Of a stretch of 40,886 nt of DNA, positions 1 to 8,286 are shown piece after piece. The position numbers were made by a program, and so were the translations under genes. The stretch's first letter is position 1. Each line of letters begins with the position of its first letter. The notes beneath the pieces were generated by a model, which saw only the letters and a list, made by a program, of their open reading frames with translations, was not told where the DNA came from and made no database searches. Source of the stretch: Pseudomonadota bacterium (lineage in GTDB: Bacteria; Pseudomonadota; Alphaproteobacteria; SP197); contig JAQCLG010000015.1 in NCBI GenBank assembly GCA_027592745.1, positions 1 through 40,886 of the forward strand. The letters are read 5' to 3'.

Positions 1-110
1 GTAAGAAAGACCTGCCACAGCCAGGGATCGCACCAGCCGTCGATCTCCCTGAACGGCCCGTCCAGGTAGGCGCTGAGGTCCTTCATGGTCACGGTGGCCC
101 CCTTCGGCAT
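1..110 (-). CDS. 5' end of an unidentified protein (partial, runs off the window)
   Basis: The first 36 codons of a minus-strand gene are visible and continue past base 1. The ATG at 110 is preceded on the minus strand by AGGGGA at good spacing (tgaggggaccg-ATG), which favours it over the in-frame ATG at 86. The visible peptide begins MPKGATVTMKDLSAYLDG and continues with a Trp-rich stretch (residues about 25-33, GWCDPWLWQ). It has no signal peptide. An N-terminal 'DGW' stretch of this kind occurs in some SAM-dependent methyltransferases, but this is too little sequence to assign a family. Confidence 0.5.
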   Translation of the reverse strand, partial: MPKGATVTMKDLSAYLDGPFREIDGWCDPWLWQVFL

Positions 111-294
111 CGGTCCCCTCAGCCCGGTTTAGCATCCTGACCGTCCGGATCAATGCCGGGCGGGCTCGGGGAAGCGGGCCGCAGGGAGGGTGACCTGCCG
201 GAGGGGGAGGATGAACACCGACGGAGCACCCTCGCGCGTCGACGGCGTCATGATGATCGCGGCGACCAGGACTACTCCTGCCATCGCCGGATCG

Positions 295-1440
295 TCAGTC
301 GGAAAAGTCCATCGCCGCGATCGTCTCGAGCATGGCAATGACGGGTGGGTAGTAGTCGAGCGGATAACCATCCTTGTCCTCGACGACGCTGTAGAACACA
401 CCGACGACCCCGCTCGTGAGATCTGCCAGCATGTACTGGCCGCCGTAGCCGCCATGGCCGATCCAGCGACCGTTCGTATTGAGGTGGTTGGAATAGCGAA
501 GGTGCTGTCGCGGCGGGGCCAAGCCGACGCCGCGCGCAAGGCTGTTCTCGAGAAAGGTCGCGCCGCCGATGCGGCGCCCGTCGACCCCGACCCCACGCCG
601 CACGAAAAGCGCGCCGTAGCGTGCAAGGTCGCGCGCCGTCAGGCTGAGGCCTCCGGCCATGCTCGGGAAGCCTTCGCGGTCGGTGGTCATGTGGAAGCGC
701 CCCTCGATACCGGCGGCATCGGCGATCTCGGCCAGGCCATCGCGCAGAGGACGGCCTCCGACACGTTCGGCGATCCAGGCCAGGACATCGGTGTTGGCAT
801 CCTTGTAGTGGATGACCCCGCTTCGGTTGGCCGTGTCGCTGCTGGTGATGCCGCAGAGAAACTGCCGCACCGAAGGGACCTGACTGCCCGCCGGCGGAAG
901 GCGGAAGCCAAGCGCCACCTCGTGGTCCCAGTAGGTTGTCTCGGGGTCGGTAAAGTCCTCGCTGTAGTCGTTGACCACATTCATGTCGAGGACCTGCTGC
1001 ACGGTTGTGCCACGGTAGCCGCTGCCGATTTCCGGCACGAAGTGCTCGACGGGCATGTCGAGGTTCAAGCGGCCTTCCTCGACCAGTCGTCCGATCATCA
1101 GGTGCATGATGGTCTTGCTGATCGACTGGGTGGTGTGCGGCCGCTCCGGACCGAAGTCAGCGGCATAGGCCTCGTGCAGGATGTAGCCGCCCCGGATCAC
1201 GACCATCGCCGAAAACGCAGGGTGCGCGACATGACGACGCACCGCATCCATGTCCGCAATACGCATGTCGAAACGCTTGCGCAGCACCATCACCCGCTCG
1301 GCACGATAGCTCGAGCCGTAGCGTGTCATCAGGTGCATGTCGTGGAAGCCGCGCCGCCGGTGGTCGGGCAGGTTCCAGTGCGCCTTGTTGTCCTCCGTGA
1401 CGGCAAGGTCGGGATTGGCAATGGTCGCGATCTCGGTCAT
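295..1440 (-). CDS. Serine hydrolase, class C beta-lactamase / penicillin-binding fold
   Basis: This 381-residue protein of the beta-lactamase-related family contains the three expected motifs in order. These are S106-I-S-K109 (SxxK nucleophile and base), Y212 in the YKDAN segment (the Y-x-N equivalent) and H329-G-G (the KTG/HGG equivalent). The family includes esterases, D-aminopeptidases and beta-lactamase-like hydrolases, so the substrate cannot be read from sequence. No signal peptide is evident (MTEIATIANP...), which suggests a cytoplasmic esterase or amidase rather than a resistance enzyme. The ATG at 1440 gives the full expected length. The gene lies 61 bp downstream of the molybdopterin enzyme on the same strand and may be cotranscribed. 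The ORFs opposite it on the plus strand are shadows. Confidence 0.85.
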   Translation of the reverse strand: MTEIATIANPDLAVTEDNKAHWNLPDHRRRGFHDMHLMTRYGSSYRAERVMVLRKRFDMRIADMDAVRRHVAHPAFSAMVVIRGGYILHEAYAADFGPERPHTTQSISKTIMHLMIGRLVEEGRLNLDMPVEHFVPEIGSGYRGTTVQQVLDMNVVNDYSEDFTDPETTYWDHEVALGFRLPPAGSQVPSVRQFLCGITSSDTANRSGVIHYKDANTDVLAWIAERVGGRPLRDGLAEIADAAGIEGRFHMTTDREGFPSMAGGLSLTARDLARYGALFVRRGVGVDGRRIGGATFLENSLARGVGLAPPRQHLRYSNHLNTNGRWIGHGGYGGQYMLADLTSGVVGVFYSVVEDKDGYPLDYYPPVIAMLETIAAMDFSD

Positions 1441-1501
1441 GGCGCTCTCCGCGTTGGGCCGGCGCCACTATGGGGCCGCCGCGCAGCTGCACGCCAGCGG
1501 C

Positions 1502-3547
1502 TCACGCCGCCGAAAGCGTCACCTCCACCCCATGCACGCTCGTGCTTTCGCCCATGTCCGTCTTCTGCGGCACGTGCAGCACGTTGACGTTGCTGCCGCC
1601 TTCCTTGCCCGGCCAGCGGGACTTGTCGGTAAGCAGGGCGCCGGCGGGGATGATGTCGGAGATGACGGCCTTCAGCGTCAGGCAGCCTGCGGCGTTGGAC
1701 AGCGTCACCGCGGCGCCGTCGCCGATGTTGTGGCGGCGGGCGTCGTCGGGGTGGATGGCGACGGTGGCCTGCCCCATCAGTTCGACGATACGCGGGTCGT
1801 TGCCGTAGAGCGAGTTCATCAGCCACTTGCCGGCGGGCGAGAGCAGGCGCAGGCGGCCGTCCGCGGGCGGCGCGTCGGCCTGGGGTCTGGGCAGGCGCGG
1901 ATGGCCGTCGGCGGCGGCGCGTTCGCTCGCCAGTTCGATCTTGCCCGAGGGCGTGGGGAAACTGCCTTCCAACCACAGCACCAGCGGTTCGGGCGTGCCC
2001 CAGGCCCAGCCCTTTTCCTTCAGCTGCGCGAAGGAAAGGCCGGTGCCGGAGCGGGCCATGATCTTCTCCAGCATCTCCTCGTCGCGGGCGTGCAGGTGCT
2101 TGTCCTCGAACCCCATGGCGGTGGCCAGGCGGCGGAAGATCTCCTGGTTGGGCAGGCTCTGCCCCATCGGCTCGGCGGCCTTGGCCTGGGCGCCGATGGT
2201 GAAGTGGAAGTAGCTCGTGGAGATGTCGTCGAACTCCAGGAAACTCGCGGCCGGCAGCACGATGTCGGCATAGGCTGCCGTGTCGGTCGGGAAGCAGTCG
2301 ATGACGACGGTGAAGAGGTCCTCGCGTGCAAGGCCGCTCCGCATCTTGGTCTGGGCCGGGTTGGAGGCCAGCGGATTGCAGTTCCACACGACGTAGCTGC
2401 GGATGCGGCTGGCATCGTTGAGCTGGTCGGGCACGTCCATCTGGCTGACGCTGGGCGGGCCGTCGGGCATGTCCTCGGGCGCGGCCCTGGCCGGCGGCTG
2501 CCAGGCCGGCGCCGCCCCCTTGCGCGCGACGATGCCCATGGCGTCGTTGAGGTAGTAGAACCCCGCGCCCGGCTTGCCGATGTTGCCGCTGGCCGCGGGC
2601 AGCATGGCGCAGGCACGGAAGATGTTGCCGCCGCTGGGCTGGCGCTGCAGGCCCTGGCCGAGCCAGAGCAGGCTGGGGCCGGCGCCGTAGATGCGGGCGG
2701 GCTCCTCGATTTGGGCAGCGGGCAGCCCGGTCTGGGCCGCTGTCCACGCCGGCGTCGCCATGGCGATGTCGGCCTGCAGTTCGTCCCAGCCCAGGACGTG
2801 GGCATCGATATAGGCCTGGTCGATCAGGCCTTCGCGGACCATCACATGAACCAGGCCGAAGGCGAGCGCGGCATCGCTCCCCGGGCGCAGCTGCAGGTGC
2901 AGGTCGGCGGCCGCCGCGGTCTCGTGGCGCACGGGATCGACCACGATCACTTTTGCCGGGCTTTCCTTCAGCCAGTGCTTGTGGGCATGCGGTGCCGAAT
3001 GGCTGGGGTTGGCGCCCCAGACCAGGATGCAGGCGCTGTCCCTGGCCGTGCGCGGATCGAAGCCGATGTGGCTGTCGCCGAAGACGTAACCCCAGGCGAC
3101 GTGGCCGGCGTTGTTGCAGATCGTGTCGGGTTCGGCTTCGGTCGCGCCCAGCCTGGCGAAGAACCGGCCCGGAAAGCCGATCGCCAGGGAGGAACAGGTG
3201 CCGGTGTAATGGGTGTGCAGGATGCGGTCGAAGCCGCTCTCGCGCCCGATGGCGTGGAACCGCTCGGCGATGGTGCTGAGCGCCTCGTTCCAGGAGATCG
3301 CGGTGAACTGGCTGCTGCCCTTGGGCCCGGTGCGTTTCATCGGGTGGAGCAGGCGCACCTCGGGATCGAGCCAGACGCCGTTGTAGGCCACCGCGCACTT
3401 GCCGCAGAGCGCGCCGCGCGCCGTGGGGTGATCGGGATCGCCCAGCACCTTGGCTATCCTGCCGTCGCGCTTGACCACGGCGATGCCGCAGCCGTCGTAG
3501 CAGTCGCGCGGACAGGTGGTCTTGATGATCTCGCGTTCGCCCGCCAT
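1502..3547 (-). CDS. Molybdopterin (bis-MGD) oxidoreductase, DMSO-reductase superfamily
   Basis: At 681 residues this is the catalytic-subunit size of the family. The N-terminal [4Fe-4S] motif is visible as C12-x3-C16-x3-C20-x27-C48 (TCPRDCYDGCG ... GALCGK). The body has typical MGD-binding stretches (WGANPSHSAP, near residue 170) and a C-terminal molydopterin-dinucleotide-binding beta-barrel domain (about 560-675, ending in a VNVLHVPQ-like segment). There is no twin-arginine leader, so the enzyme is probably cytoplasmic. No electron-transfer partner subunit is adjacent, which resembles the many single-subunit 'molybdopterin oxidoreductase' genes of alphaproteobacteria with unknown substrates. 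The start at 3547 is preceded by AGGGAGCG. Its promoter lies in the 3548-3752 divergent region shared with the binding-protein gene. Confidence 0.9.
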   Translation of the reverse strand: MAGEREIIKTTCPRDCYDGCGIAVVKRDGRIAKVLGDPDHPTARGALCGKCAVAYNGVWLDPEVRLLHPMKRTGPKGSSQFTAISWNEALSTIAERFHAIGRESGFDRILHTHYTGTCSSLAIGFPGRFFARLGATEAEPDTICNNAGHVAWGYVFGDSHIGFDPRTARDSACILVWGANPSHSAPHAHKHWLKESPAKVIVVDPVRHETAAAADLHLQLRPGSDAALAFGLVHVMVREGLIDQAYIDAHVLGWDELQADIAMATPAWTAAQTGLPAAQIEEPARIYGAGPSLLWLGQGLQRQPSGGNIFRACAMLPAASGNIGKPGAGFYYLNDAMGIVARKGAAPAWQPPARAAPEDMPDGPPSVSQMDVPDQLNDASRIRSYVVWNCNPLASNPAQTKMRSGLAREDLFTVVIDCFPTDTAAYADIVLPAASFLEFDDISTSYFHFTIGAQAKAAEPMGQSLPNQEIFRRLATAMGFEDKHLHARDEEMLEKIMARSGTGLSFAQLKEKGWAWGTPEPLVLWLEGSFPTPSGKIELASERAAADGHPRLPRPQADAPPADGRLRLLSPAGKWLMNSLYGNDPRIVELMGQATVAIHPDDARRHNIGDGAAVTLSNAAGCLTLKAVISDIIPAGALLTDKSRWPGKEGGSNVNVLHVPQKTDMGESTSVHGVEVTLSAA

Positions 3548-3673
3548 GACATCGCTCCCTGTGCCTTACCTAAAGCCTAGAGCGGAACAGGGTAGGCTGG
3601 CGAGGCGTTCGCGCAAGGGCCACTTCGCCGCGGTCGGGCGGTCCGCTCTCCGCGTCCGCAAGAGCGTTCGTAT

Positions 3674-3686
3674 ATTGTATACCAAT
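3674..3686. promoter_or_regulatory. GTATAC-centred operator-like site in a divergent promoter region
   Basis: An AT-rich island in otherwise GC-rich DNA contains ATTGTATACCAAT, with a GTATAC core and outer ATTG/CAAT pairing. GntR-family (FCD/FadR-type) regulators in alphaproteobacteria often bind TTGTATACAA-like sites, and this is one mismatch away. It sits between the divergent molybdopterin enzyme gene (start 3547) and the binding-protein gene (start 3753) and could serve either. No GntR-type gene is in the window. The call rests on the pattern alone. Confidence 0.35.
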
Positions 3687-3752
3687 TAAACAGGTTCTAG
3701 CCTTGGGCCATGGCGCCCGTCTGCCATGGGCGCGACAGGGGAGAGGAAACCG

Positions 3753-4856
3753 ATGATGAAACCCAATTCCGCCTTTGCTCCGGGTGCTGACCGGCGCCGC
3801 GTCCTGCAGGCCATGGCGGCCACCGGCCTGGTGCCCGTGACCATGACCTGGCGCGGCACCGGGGCGCAGGCCGCCGCCGACCTGCTGGTCTTCGACTGGA
3901 CCGGCTACGAGATTCCCGAGCTGCACGGGCCCTACATCGAGAAATACGGCGCCTCGCCCGAGGTTGCCGTCTATGCCGATGTCTACGAGGCCTTCAGCAA
4001 GGTCCAGGCGGGTTTCAAGGTCGACACCGTGCACCCCAACATCTGGGACGTGCGCCAGTTCTACGATGCCGGGCTGCTGCAGCCCTGGGATACCTCGCGG
4101 CTTGCCAACTGGCCCGACGTCTTCCCTTCGCTCGCCGCCATGCCCGGGGCGCAGTTCGACGGCCAGCAGTACCTGATCCCGACCGACTGGGGCGTCAACG
4201 CGCTGATCGTGCGCTCCGATATCGTCGACATGAGCGATCCCTCCTGGGGCATCCTGTGGGATCCGGCCTATGCCGGGCGCATCTCGGTCCACACCGAGAT
4301 GGAGGCCACGGTCCAGACCGCGGCGCTGATGCTCGGCATCACCGACCCGTTCCATGCCAGCGACGAGGAGATCGCCGCGATCAAGGCCAAGCTGGAGGAG
4401 CAGCGCGCCCTGCTGCGCTTCTACTGGTCCGATCCCACCGAGCTGGAGCAGGCGATCGCCTCGGGTGAGGTCGTGGCCGCCTGGGCCTGGCCGCAGGTCT
4501 ACGGCGACCTCGTCAAGGAAGGCCAGCCGGTTGCCTATCTCAACCCGAAGGAAGGCGTCTACTCCTGGATGACCGGTTTCGTCCGCATGGCCGATGGCCC
4601 GGGCCTCGACCAGAACGCCTACGACTACGTCGATGCCTGGCTCTCGCCCGAAACCGGCAAGTGGCTGATCGAGAACTACGGCTACGGCCACACCAACCGG
4701 AAGTCCTTCGAACTGGTCAGCGCCGAGGTGCTCGAGGAAAAGGGCCTGGGTTCGCCCGACGAGGTCCTGGGTGCCGCCCACGCCGTGCAGGAATACGACG
4801 TCGAGGTGCGCGAGAAACTCGTCAACATGTTCGAGGAAGTGAAGGCCGGATTCTGA
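3753..4856 (+). CDS. PotD-like periplasmic substrate-binding protein of a polyamine-type ABC transporter
   Basis: The protein has 367 residues from the ATG at 3753, which has GGGGAGAGGA 5-6 bases upstream. An ATG at 3726 in the same frame lacks a ribosome site and precedes that GGAGA. The N-terminus carries DRRRVLQAMAATG followed by a hydrophobic stretch and an AQAAA cleavage-like site, so a Tat-style export signal is likely. The mature part matches family 1 binding proteins of the spermidine/putrescine type (VFDWTGYEIPEL, IPTDWGVNALIVRSD, WAWPQVYGDL). The true ligand could be another cationic or small organic solute. No ATPase or permease gene is adjacent, so it is an orphan binding protein here. 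It is followed by two hairpins and then a GMC dehydrogenase gene in the same direction. Confidence 0.85.
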   Translation: MMKPNSAFAPGADRRRVLQAMAATGLVPVTMTWRGTGAQAAADLLVFDWTGYEIPELHGPYIEKYGASPEVAVYADVYEAFSKVQAGFKVDTVHPNIWDVRQFYDAGLLQPWDTSRLANWPDVFPSLAAMPGAQFDGQQYLIPTDWGVNALIVRSDIVDMSDPSWGILWDPAYAGRISVHTEMEATVQTAALMLGITDPFHASDEEIAAIKAKLEEQRALLRFYWSDPTELEQAIASGEVVAAWAWPQVYGDLVKEGQPVAYLNPKEGVYSWMTGFVRMADGPGLDQNAYDYVDAWLSPETGKWLIENYGYGHTNRKSFELVSAEVLEEKGLGSPDEVLGAAHAVQEYDVEVREKLVNMFEEVKAGF

Positions 4857-4882
4857 CATCCGGAACGTTGTCGTGTCTTGTT

Positions 4883-4914
4883 GCGGTTCCGCGCCCCGCG
4901 GGGTGCGGAACCGC
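4883..4914 (+). terminator. Strong hairpin after the binding-protein gene
   Basis: There is a perfect 10-bp stem (GCGGTTCCGC / GCGGAACCGC), and the 12-base loop is itself able to pair (CCCC/GGGG). It starts 26 bp after the stop codon. No T-run follows, so it may act as an mRNA 3'-end stabiliser or a weak terminator rather than a classical intrinsic terminator. Confidence 0.45.
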
Positions 4915-4930
4915 GTGATTTCGTGTGGTT

Positions 4931-4957
4931 CCGGATGGACCCGGCATGGTCATCCGG
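4931..4957 (+). other. Second hairpin in the leader of the GMC gene
   Basis: CCGGATG (4931-4937) pairs with CATCCGG (4951-4957), with further ACC/GGT pairing inside. It lies about 20 bp upstream of the GGGAG ribosome site of the GMC oxidoreductase gene. With the hairpin at 4883-4914 it makes the 133-bp spacer highly structured. Function is unknown. Confidence 0.35.
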
Positions 4958-4989
4958 TCAAGCATGCCGCGCGAAAACGGGAGTGATGC

Positions 4990-6627
4990 ATGGCCAAGGG
5001 TTTCGACTACGTCATCGTGGGCAGCGGTTCGGCAGGTTCGGTCCTGGCGACCCGCCTCAGCGAGGACCCCGACGTTCGCGTCCTGGTGCTGGAGGCCGGC
5101 ACCGACAACAAGGACTTCCGCGTCTACATGCCCACGGCCAACGCCCTGGCGCTGGGCAACCCGAAGTTCGACTGGAACTACTACACCGAACTCCAGCCCA
5201 ACCTCGCCAACCGGCGGATCTACTGGCCGCGCGGCCGGGGCCTGGGCGGCTCCAGCGCGATCAACGGCATGATCTACATCCGCGGCAACGCCCGTGACTA
5301 CGACGGCTGGCGCCAGCTCGGCCTGGAAGGCTGGGCCTACGGCGACGTGCTGCCCTATTTCAAGCGCGCCGAGAGCCGCCAGACCGGCGGCGATGCCTTC
5401 CGCGGCGATTCCGGTCCGCTGCTCACCGGCAAGGCGGGCAATCCCCTGCCCATCGACCACGCCTTCGTCGAGGCCTGCCGGCAGACCGGCCTGCCCGACA
5501 ACGAGGATTTCAACGGCAAGGGCCAGGTCGGCACCGGCCTCTTCGACTTCACCATCCGCGACGGCAAGCGCTCGTCCGTGGCGCGCTGCTACCTGGGCAA
5601 GGCCATGGGCCGCCCGAATCTGGAGGTGCGCACGGGCTGCTTCGTCACCCGCCTGCTGTTCGAGAACGGCCGTGCCGTGGGGGCGGCCTACCAGCGCGAG
5701 GGCAGGGACGAGGAGGCCCGCGCCGAGCGCGAGGTCGTCGTCTGCCAGGGCGCCATCGGTTCGCCCCAGCTCCTCATGCTCTCGGGCGTCGGGCCGGCCG
5801 ACCACCTGCGCGAACTCGGCATCGGCGTCGTCGCCGACGTGCCCGGTGTCGGCCAGAACCTGCAGGACCACCTCAACGTCTCGGTGCAGTTTGCCTGCAG
5901 CGATCCCGATGCCACCTTCGACAAGTGGGCAAGGCCCCACCGCGCCCTGCTGCTGGGTGCCTCCTACTTCCTCTCGGGCGGCAGGCTGGGGCCGGGCGGC
6001 AACGCCTTCTGGTCGGCCGGCGCCTTTTCGCCGGGCGAGGCGGGCGACCCCGACTTCCCCAAGTTCCAGGTCTTCTTCACGCCCATGCGCGTCGTCGAGG
6101 ATCCCCAGACCCACAAGAAATCGGCGATCTCGGGTTTCCAGCTCGACGTTAACCAGATGCACCCGGAGGCGCGCGGCTGGATCAGGCTGCGCAGCACCGA
6201 CCCGCGCGCGCATCCGGTGATGGAGCCCAACTACCTCTCGACCGAACGCGACCGCCAGGAGTTCATCGATGCGGTGAAATGGGCGCGCGAGATCGTCGCC
6301 CAGCCGGCCATGGCGCCCTACCGCGGCGAGGAGATCCAGCCCGGCCCCCAGGCGCGCACCGATGCGGAGATCCTGGAGGGCGTCGCACGCTCGGCCATCT
6401 CGGGCTACCACCCGGTCGGCACCTGCAAGATGGGCATCGCCAGCGATCCCATGGCCGTGGTCGACAAGGAGGGCCGCGTGCGCGGCGTCGAGGGCCTGCG
6501 CGTCGTCGACGCCTCGTTGATGCCCGTGCTCGTCACCGGCAACACCAACGCTCCGACCGTGATGATGGCCGAGAAGATCAGCGACGCCATGCGCGGCCGC
6601 CCGCCGCTGCCGCGGGCCGAGGTGTAG
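4990..6627 (+). CDS. GMC-family FAD-dependent alcohol/choline dehydrogenase-like oxidoreductase
   Basis: The 545-residue length is usual for the choline dehydrogenase/alcohol oxidase class. The N-terminal dinucleotide fold is G11-x-G13-x-x-G16 (VGSGSAGSVLA), with E35 in LEAG to bind the FAD ribose. The GMC signature RGLGGSSAINGMIYIRG follows near residue 85. The C-terminal catalytic pair is H474 (SGYHPVGTC) and N518 (TGNTNAPT), with the 44-residue spacing seen in choline oxidase-type enzymes. Resemblance to BetA is general and the substrate alcohol is not established. The start is preceded by GGGAG. The gene is downstream of the PotD-like binding protein and could oxidise an imported hydroxyl compound (inference). 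It ends 10 bp from the convergent FAH gene. Confidence 0.9.
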   Translation: MAKGFDYVIVGSGSAGSVLATRLSEDPDVRVLVLEAGTDNKDFRVYMPTANALALGNPKFDWNYYTELQPNLANRRIYWPRGRGLGGSSAINGMIYIRGNARDYDGWRQLGLEGWAYGDVLPYFKRAESRQTGGDAFRGDSGPLLTGKAGNPLPIDHAFVEACRQTGLPDNEDFNGKGQVGTGLFDFTIRDGKRSSVARCYLGKAMGRPNLEVRTGCFVTRLLFENGRAVGAAYQREGRDEEARAEREVVVCQGAIGSPQLLMLSGVGPADHLRELGIGVVADVPGVGQNLQDHLNVSVQFACSDPDATFDKWARPHRALLLGASYFLSGGRLGPGGNAFWSAGAFSPGEAGDPDFPKFQVFFTPMRVVEDPQTHKKSAISGFQLDVNQMHPEARGWIRLRSTDPRAHPVMEPNYLSTERDRQEFIDAVKWAREIVAQPAMAPYRGEEIQPGPQARTDAEILEGVARSAISGYHPVGTCKMGIASDPMAVVDKEGRVRGVEGLRVVDASLMPVLVTGNTNAPTVMMAEKISDAMRGRPPLPRAEV

Positions 6628-6637
6628 AGGACGGCTC

Positions 6638-7324
6638 TCAGACCAGCTGGCAGTCCATCGGAACGAGCCCGGCGATCTCGCAATGGACGCGCTCGCCTCG
6701 CGCGATCGGTCCGACGCCTGCCGGCGTGCCGGTGAACATCAGGTCGCCGGGGCGGATCTCGACCAGGCGGGAGAGGTAGGCGATCGCCTCGGCCGTCTTC
6801 CAGATCATCTGGTTGACGTTGCCCGACTGGCGTACCGCGCCCCCAACCGAAAGGCTGATCGCGGCATCCGCGACATGGCCGCAGGTCGCCACGGGTGTCA
6901 GCGTGCCGATCGGGCCGGAGGCGTCGAAGCCCTTGGCCATGTCCCAGGGGCGGCCGGCCTTCTTGGCGACTTCCTGCAGGTCGCGGCGGGTCAGGTCGAT
7001 GCCCACGGCATAACCAAAGACGCAGTCGAGCGCGCCCTCGACCGGGATGTCGCCCCCGCCGCGCGCGATGGCGACGACCAGCTCGACCTCGTGGTGCAGG
7101 TTTTCGGTTGCGCTGGGATAGGGCAGGCGGCCGCCGCTGGGGATGATGGCGCTGGCCGGCTTCATGAAGAAGAACGGCTCCTCGCGGTCGGGATTGCCGC
7201 CCATCTCGATGGCATGGTCGGCATAGTTGCGCCCGATGCAGAAGGCGCGGTTGACCGGGAAGAGGTCCTCGCTGCCCGCGATCTTCAGGCAGACGGGTTC
7301 GGCAGGCGAAATCACGAAGCGCAT
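6638..7324 (-). CDS. Fumarylacetoacetate hydrolase (FAH) family protein
   Basis: This 228-residue protein is the size of the short FAH enzymes (fumarylpyruvate or acylpyruvate hydrolases). Visible features are FCIGRNYADHAIEMG near residue 33, the metal-ligand segment HHEVELVVAI, VGIDLTRRDLQ, the GRPWDMAKGFDASGPIG block and the C-terminal GDLMFTGTPAGVGP. These place it with maleyl/fumaryl-pyruvate and oxaloacetate decarboxylase-like members, though the substrate is not certain. The reading frame stays open upstream to 8173, but the MRFVISP start at 7324 fits the family N-terminus. The region upstream of it is a shadow of gph. Confidence 0.88.
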   Translation of the reverse strand: MRFVISPAEPVCLKIAGSEDLFPVNRAFCIGRNYADHAIEMGGNPDREEPFFFMKPASAIIPSGGRLPYPSATENLHHEVELVVAIARGGGDIPVEGALDCVFGYAVGIDLTRRDLQEVAKKAGRPWDMAKGFDASGPIGTLTPVATCGHVADAAISLSVGGAVRQSGNVNQMIWKTAEAIAYLSRLVEIRPGDLMFTGTPAGVGPIARGERVHCEIAGLVPMDCQLV

Positions 7325-7443
7325 GGCTGGCTCTGGTCCGGAGGGGAACGGGAAACGTGCCTGAAGCGACGGGTTCGACGCTGTTCTTGCGCCAAACGGG
7401 CCGTCATACAAGACGAAACCGGCGATGTTCCGGCCGTGTTGTC

Positions 7444-8112
7444 CTACAGCCCCGGCATCACGTCGTGCAGTTCGGCCAGCCGGTCGATCAGGCGGTCGCC
7501 GCCCAGTTCCTCGACGGGAATGGCGGTATAGCCGTAGCGCACCAGCACCACCGGCATCGCCAGGCCGCGGGCGGCATCGACGTCGGCCTTGCTGTCGCCG
7601 ATCATCAAGGCGTCGCTGGGTTCGACGCCCAGCTTGTCGAGCACCTTGGCGATATGGCCGGGATCGGGTTTCATGACGCCGTTGTCGCCACCCACCACCG
7701 CGTCCATGTAGGCCGACAGGCCGAAACCCTCGACCACGATGTCGGTCGCCGACTGGCGCTTGTTGGTGCAGATGCCGAGCTTGACGCCCTGGCCGTGCAG
7801 CGTGCGGATCGTGTCCATGGCCGTGGGATAGACGCTGGAAAGCCGCGTGCTGCGCGGCAGGTAGAAATCCCGGAAACGGTCGGTGACCCAGTCCAGGCCC
7901 TGCTCGGGCTGGCCGCCGGTCATCGTCATGGCCCGCTCCAGCAGGCCGTGCCAGCCGCTGCCGACCATGTTGCGCACCGTCGTCTCGGTCAGGCCGACCC
8001 GGCCCAGTTCGGCCAGCACCATGTTGAGTGCATCGGCGATGTCGGGGGCGCTGTCGATCAGCGTGCCGTCGAGATCGAAGACCACGGCGCGGAAACGATG
8101 GGGCTGGGACAA
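7444..8112 (-). CDS. gph: Phosphoglycolate phosphatase (HAD superfamily)
   Basis: This is a 222-residue HAD phosphatase with all four motifs. Motif I is VFDLDGTLIDS (nucleophile D13, general acid D15), motif II is ICTNK, and motifs III/IV are KPDPGHI with GDSKADVDAA. The alpha-helical C1 cap between motifs I and II is typical of Gph, which hydrolyses 2-phosphoglycolate formed by oxygenation or DNA repair. The family also includes promiscuous sugar phosphatases. The gene is divergent from glmU, with 174 bp between the start codons, an arrangement that could share regulatory DNA. A 119-bp gap separates it from the downstream FAH gene. Confidence 0.88.
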   Translation of the reverse strand: MSQPHRFRAVVFDLDGTLIDSAPDIADALNMVLAELGRVGLTETTVRNMVGSGWHGLLERAMTMTGGQPEQGLDWVTDRFRDFYLPRSTRLSSVYPTAMDTIRTLHGQGVKLGICTNKRQSATDIVVEGFGLSAYMDAVVGGDNGVMKPDPGHIAKVLDKLGVEPSDALMIGDSKADVDAARGLAMPVVLVRYGYTAIPVEELGGDRLIDRLAELHDVMPGL

Positions 8113-8286
8113 GGCGGGACTCCGGCAGGCAGGGCGGCAACCTAGATCGGATCGCGCCCGGGCGAAACCACAAGCATGCCGCCGCGGCCCGCCGTTTGCT
8201 GTAAGCCTTTGAAAGAGAGTTTGAGTTGGTGACCGGCGTGCCGCTATGGCACGGTCGCGCCGCTCGCTGAACCCCTTTGAGGTCCC

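Noticed and set aside
150-294. A 44-codon minus-strand ORF (ATG 284) between the partial gene and the serine hydrolase
   Set aside because: No convincing ribosome site or recognisable sequence. Open frames of this length are expected by chance at this GC content.
1337-3580. A 747-codon plus-strand open frame opposite the molybdopterin oxidoreductase
   Set aside because: High-GC shadow: low-complexity Gly/Val/Arg/His composition with no family motifs, while the minus-strand frame has a complete iron-sulfur and MGD enzyme.
4883-4914. The hairpin after the PotD-like gene as a member of the TAGAGC repeat family
   Set aside because: It shares a GGTTCCGC-like core by eye, but has neither the TAGAGC/GCTCTA ends nor the 64-bp length.
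6638-8173. A 511-codon open frame that looks like an FAH domain with a long N-terminal extension
   Set aside because: The N-terminal half is the antisense or alternative-frame shadow of gph on the same strand. It is Arg/Gly/Ala-rich low-complexity sequence, and the FAH family start is at 7324.
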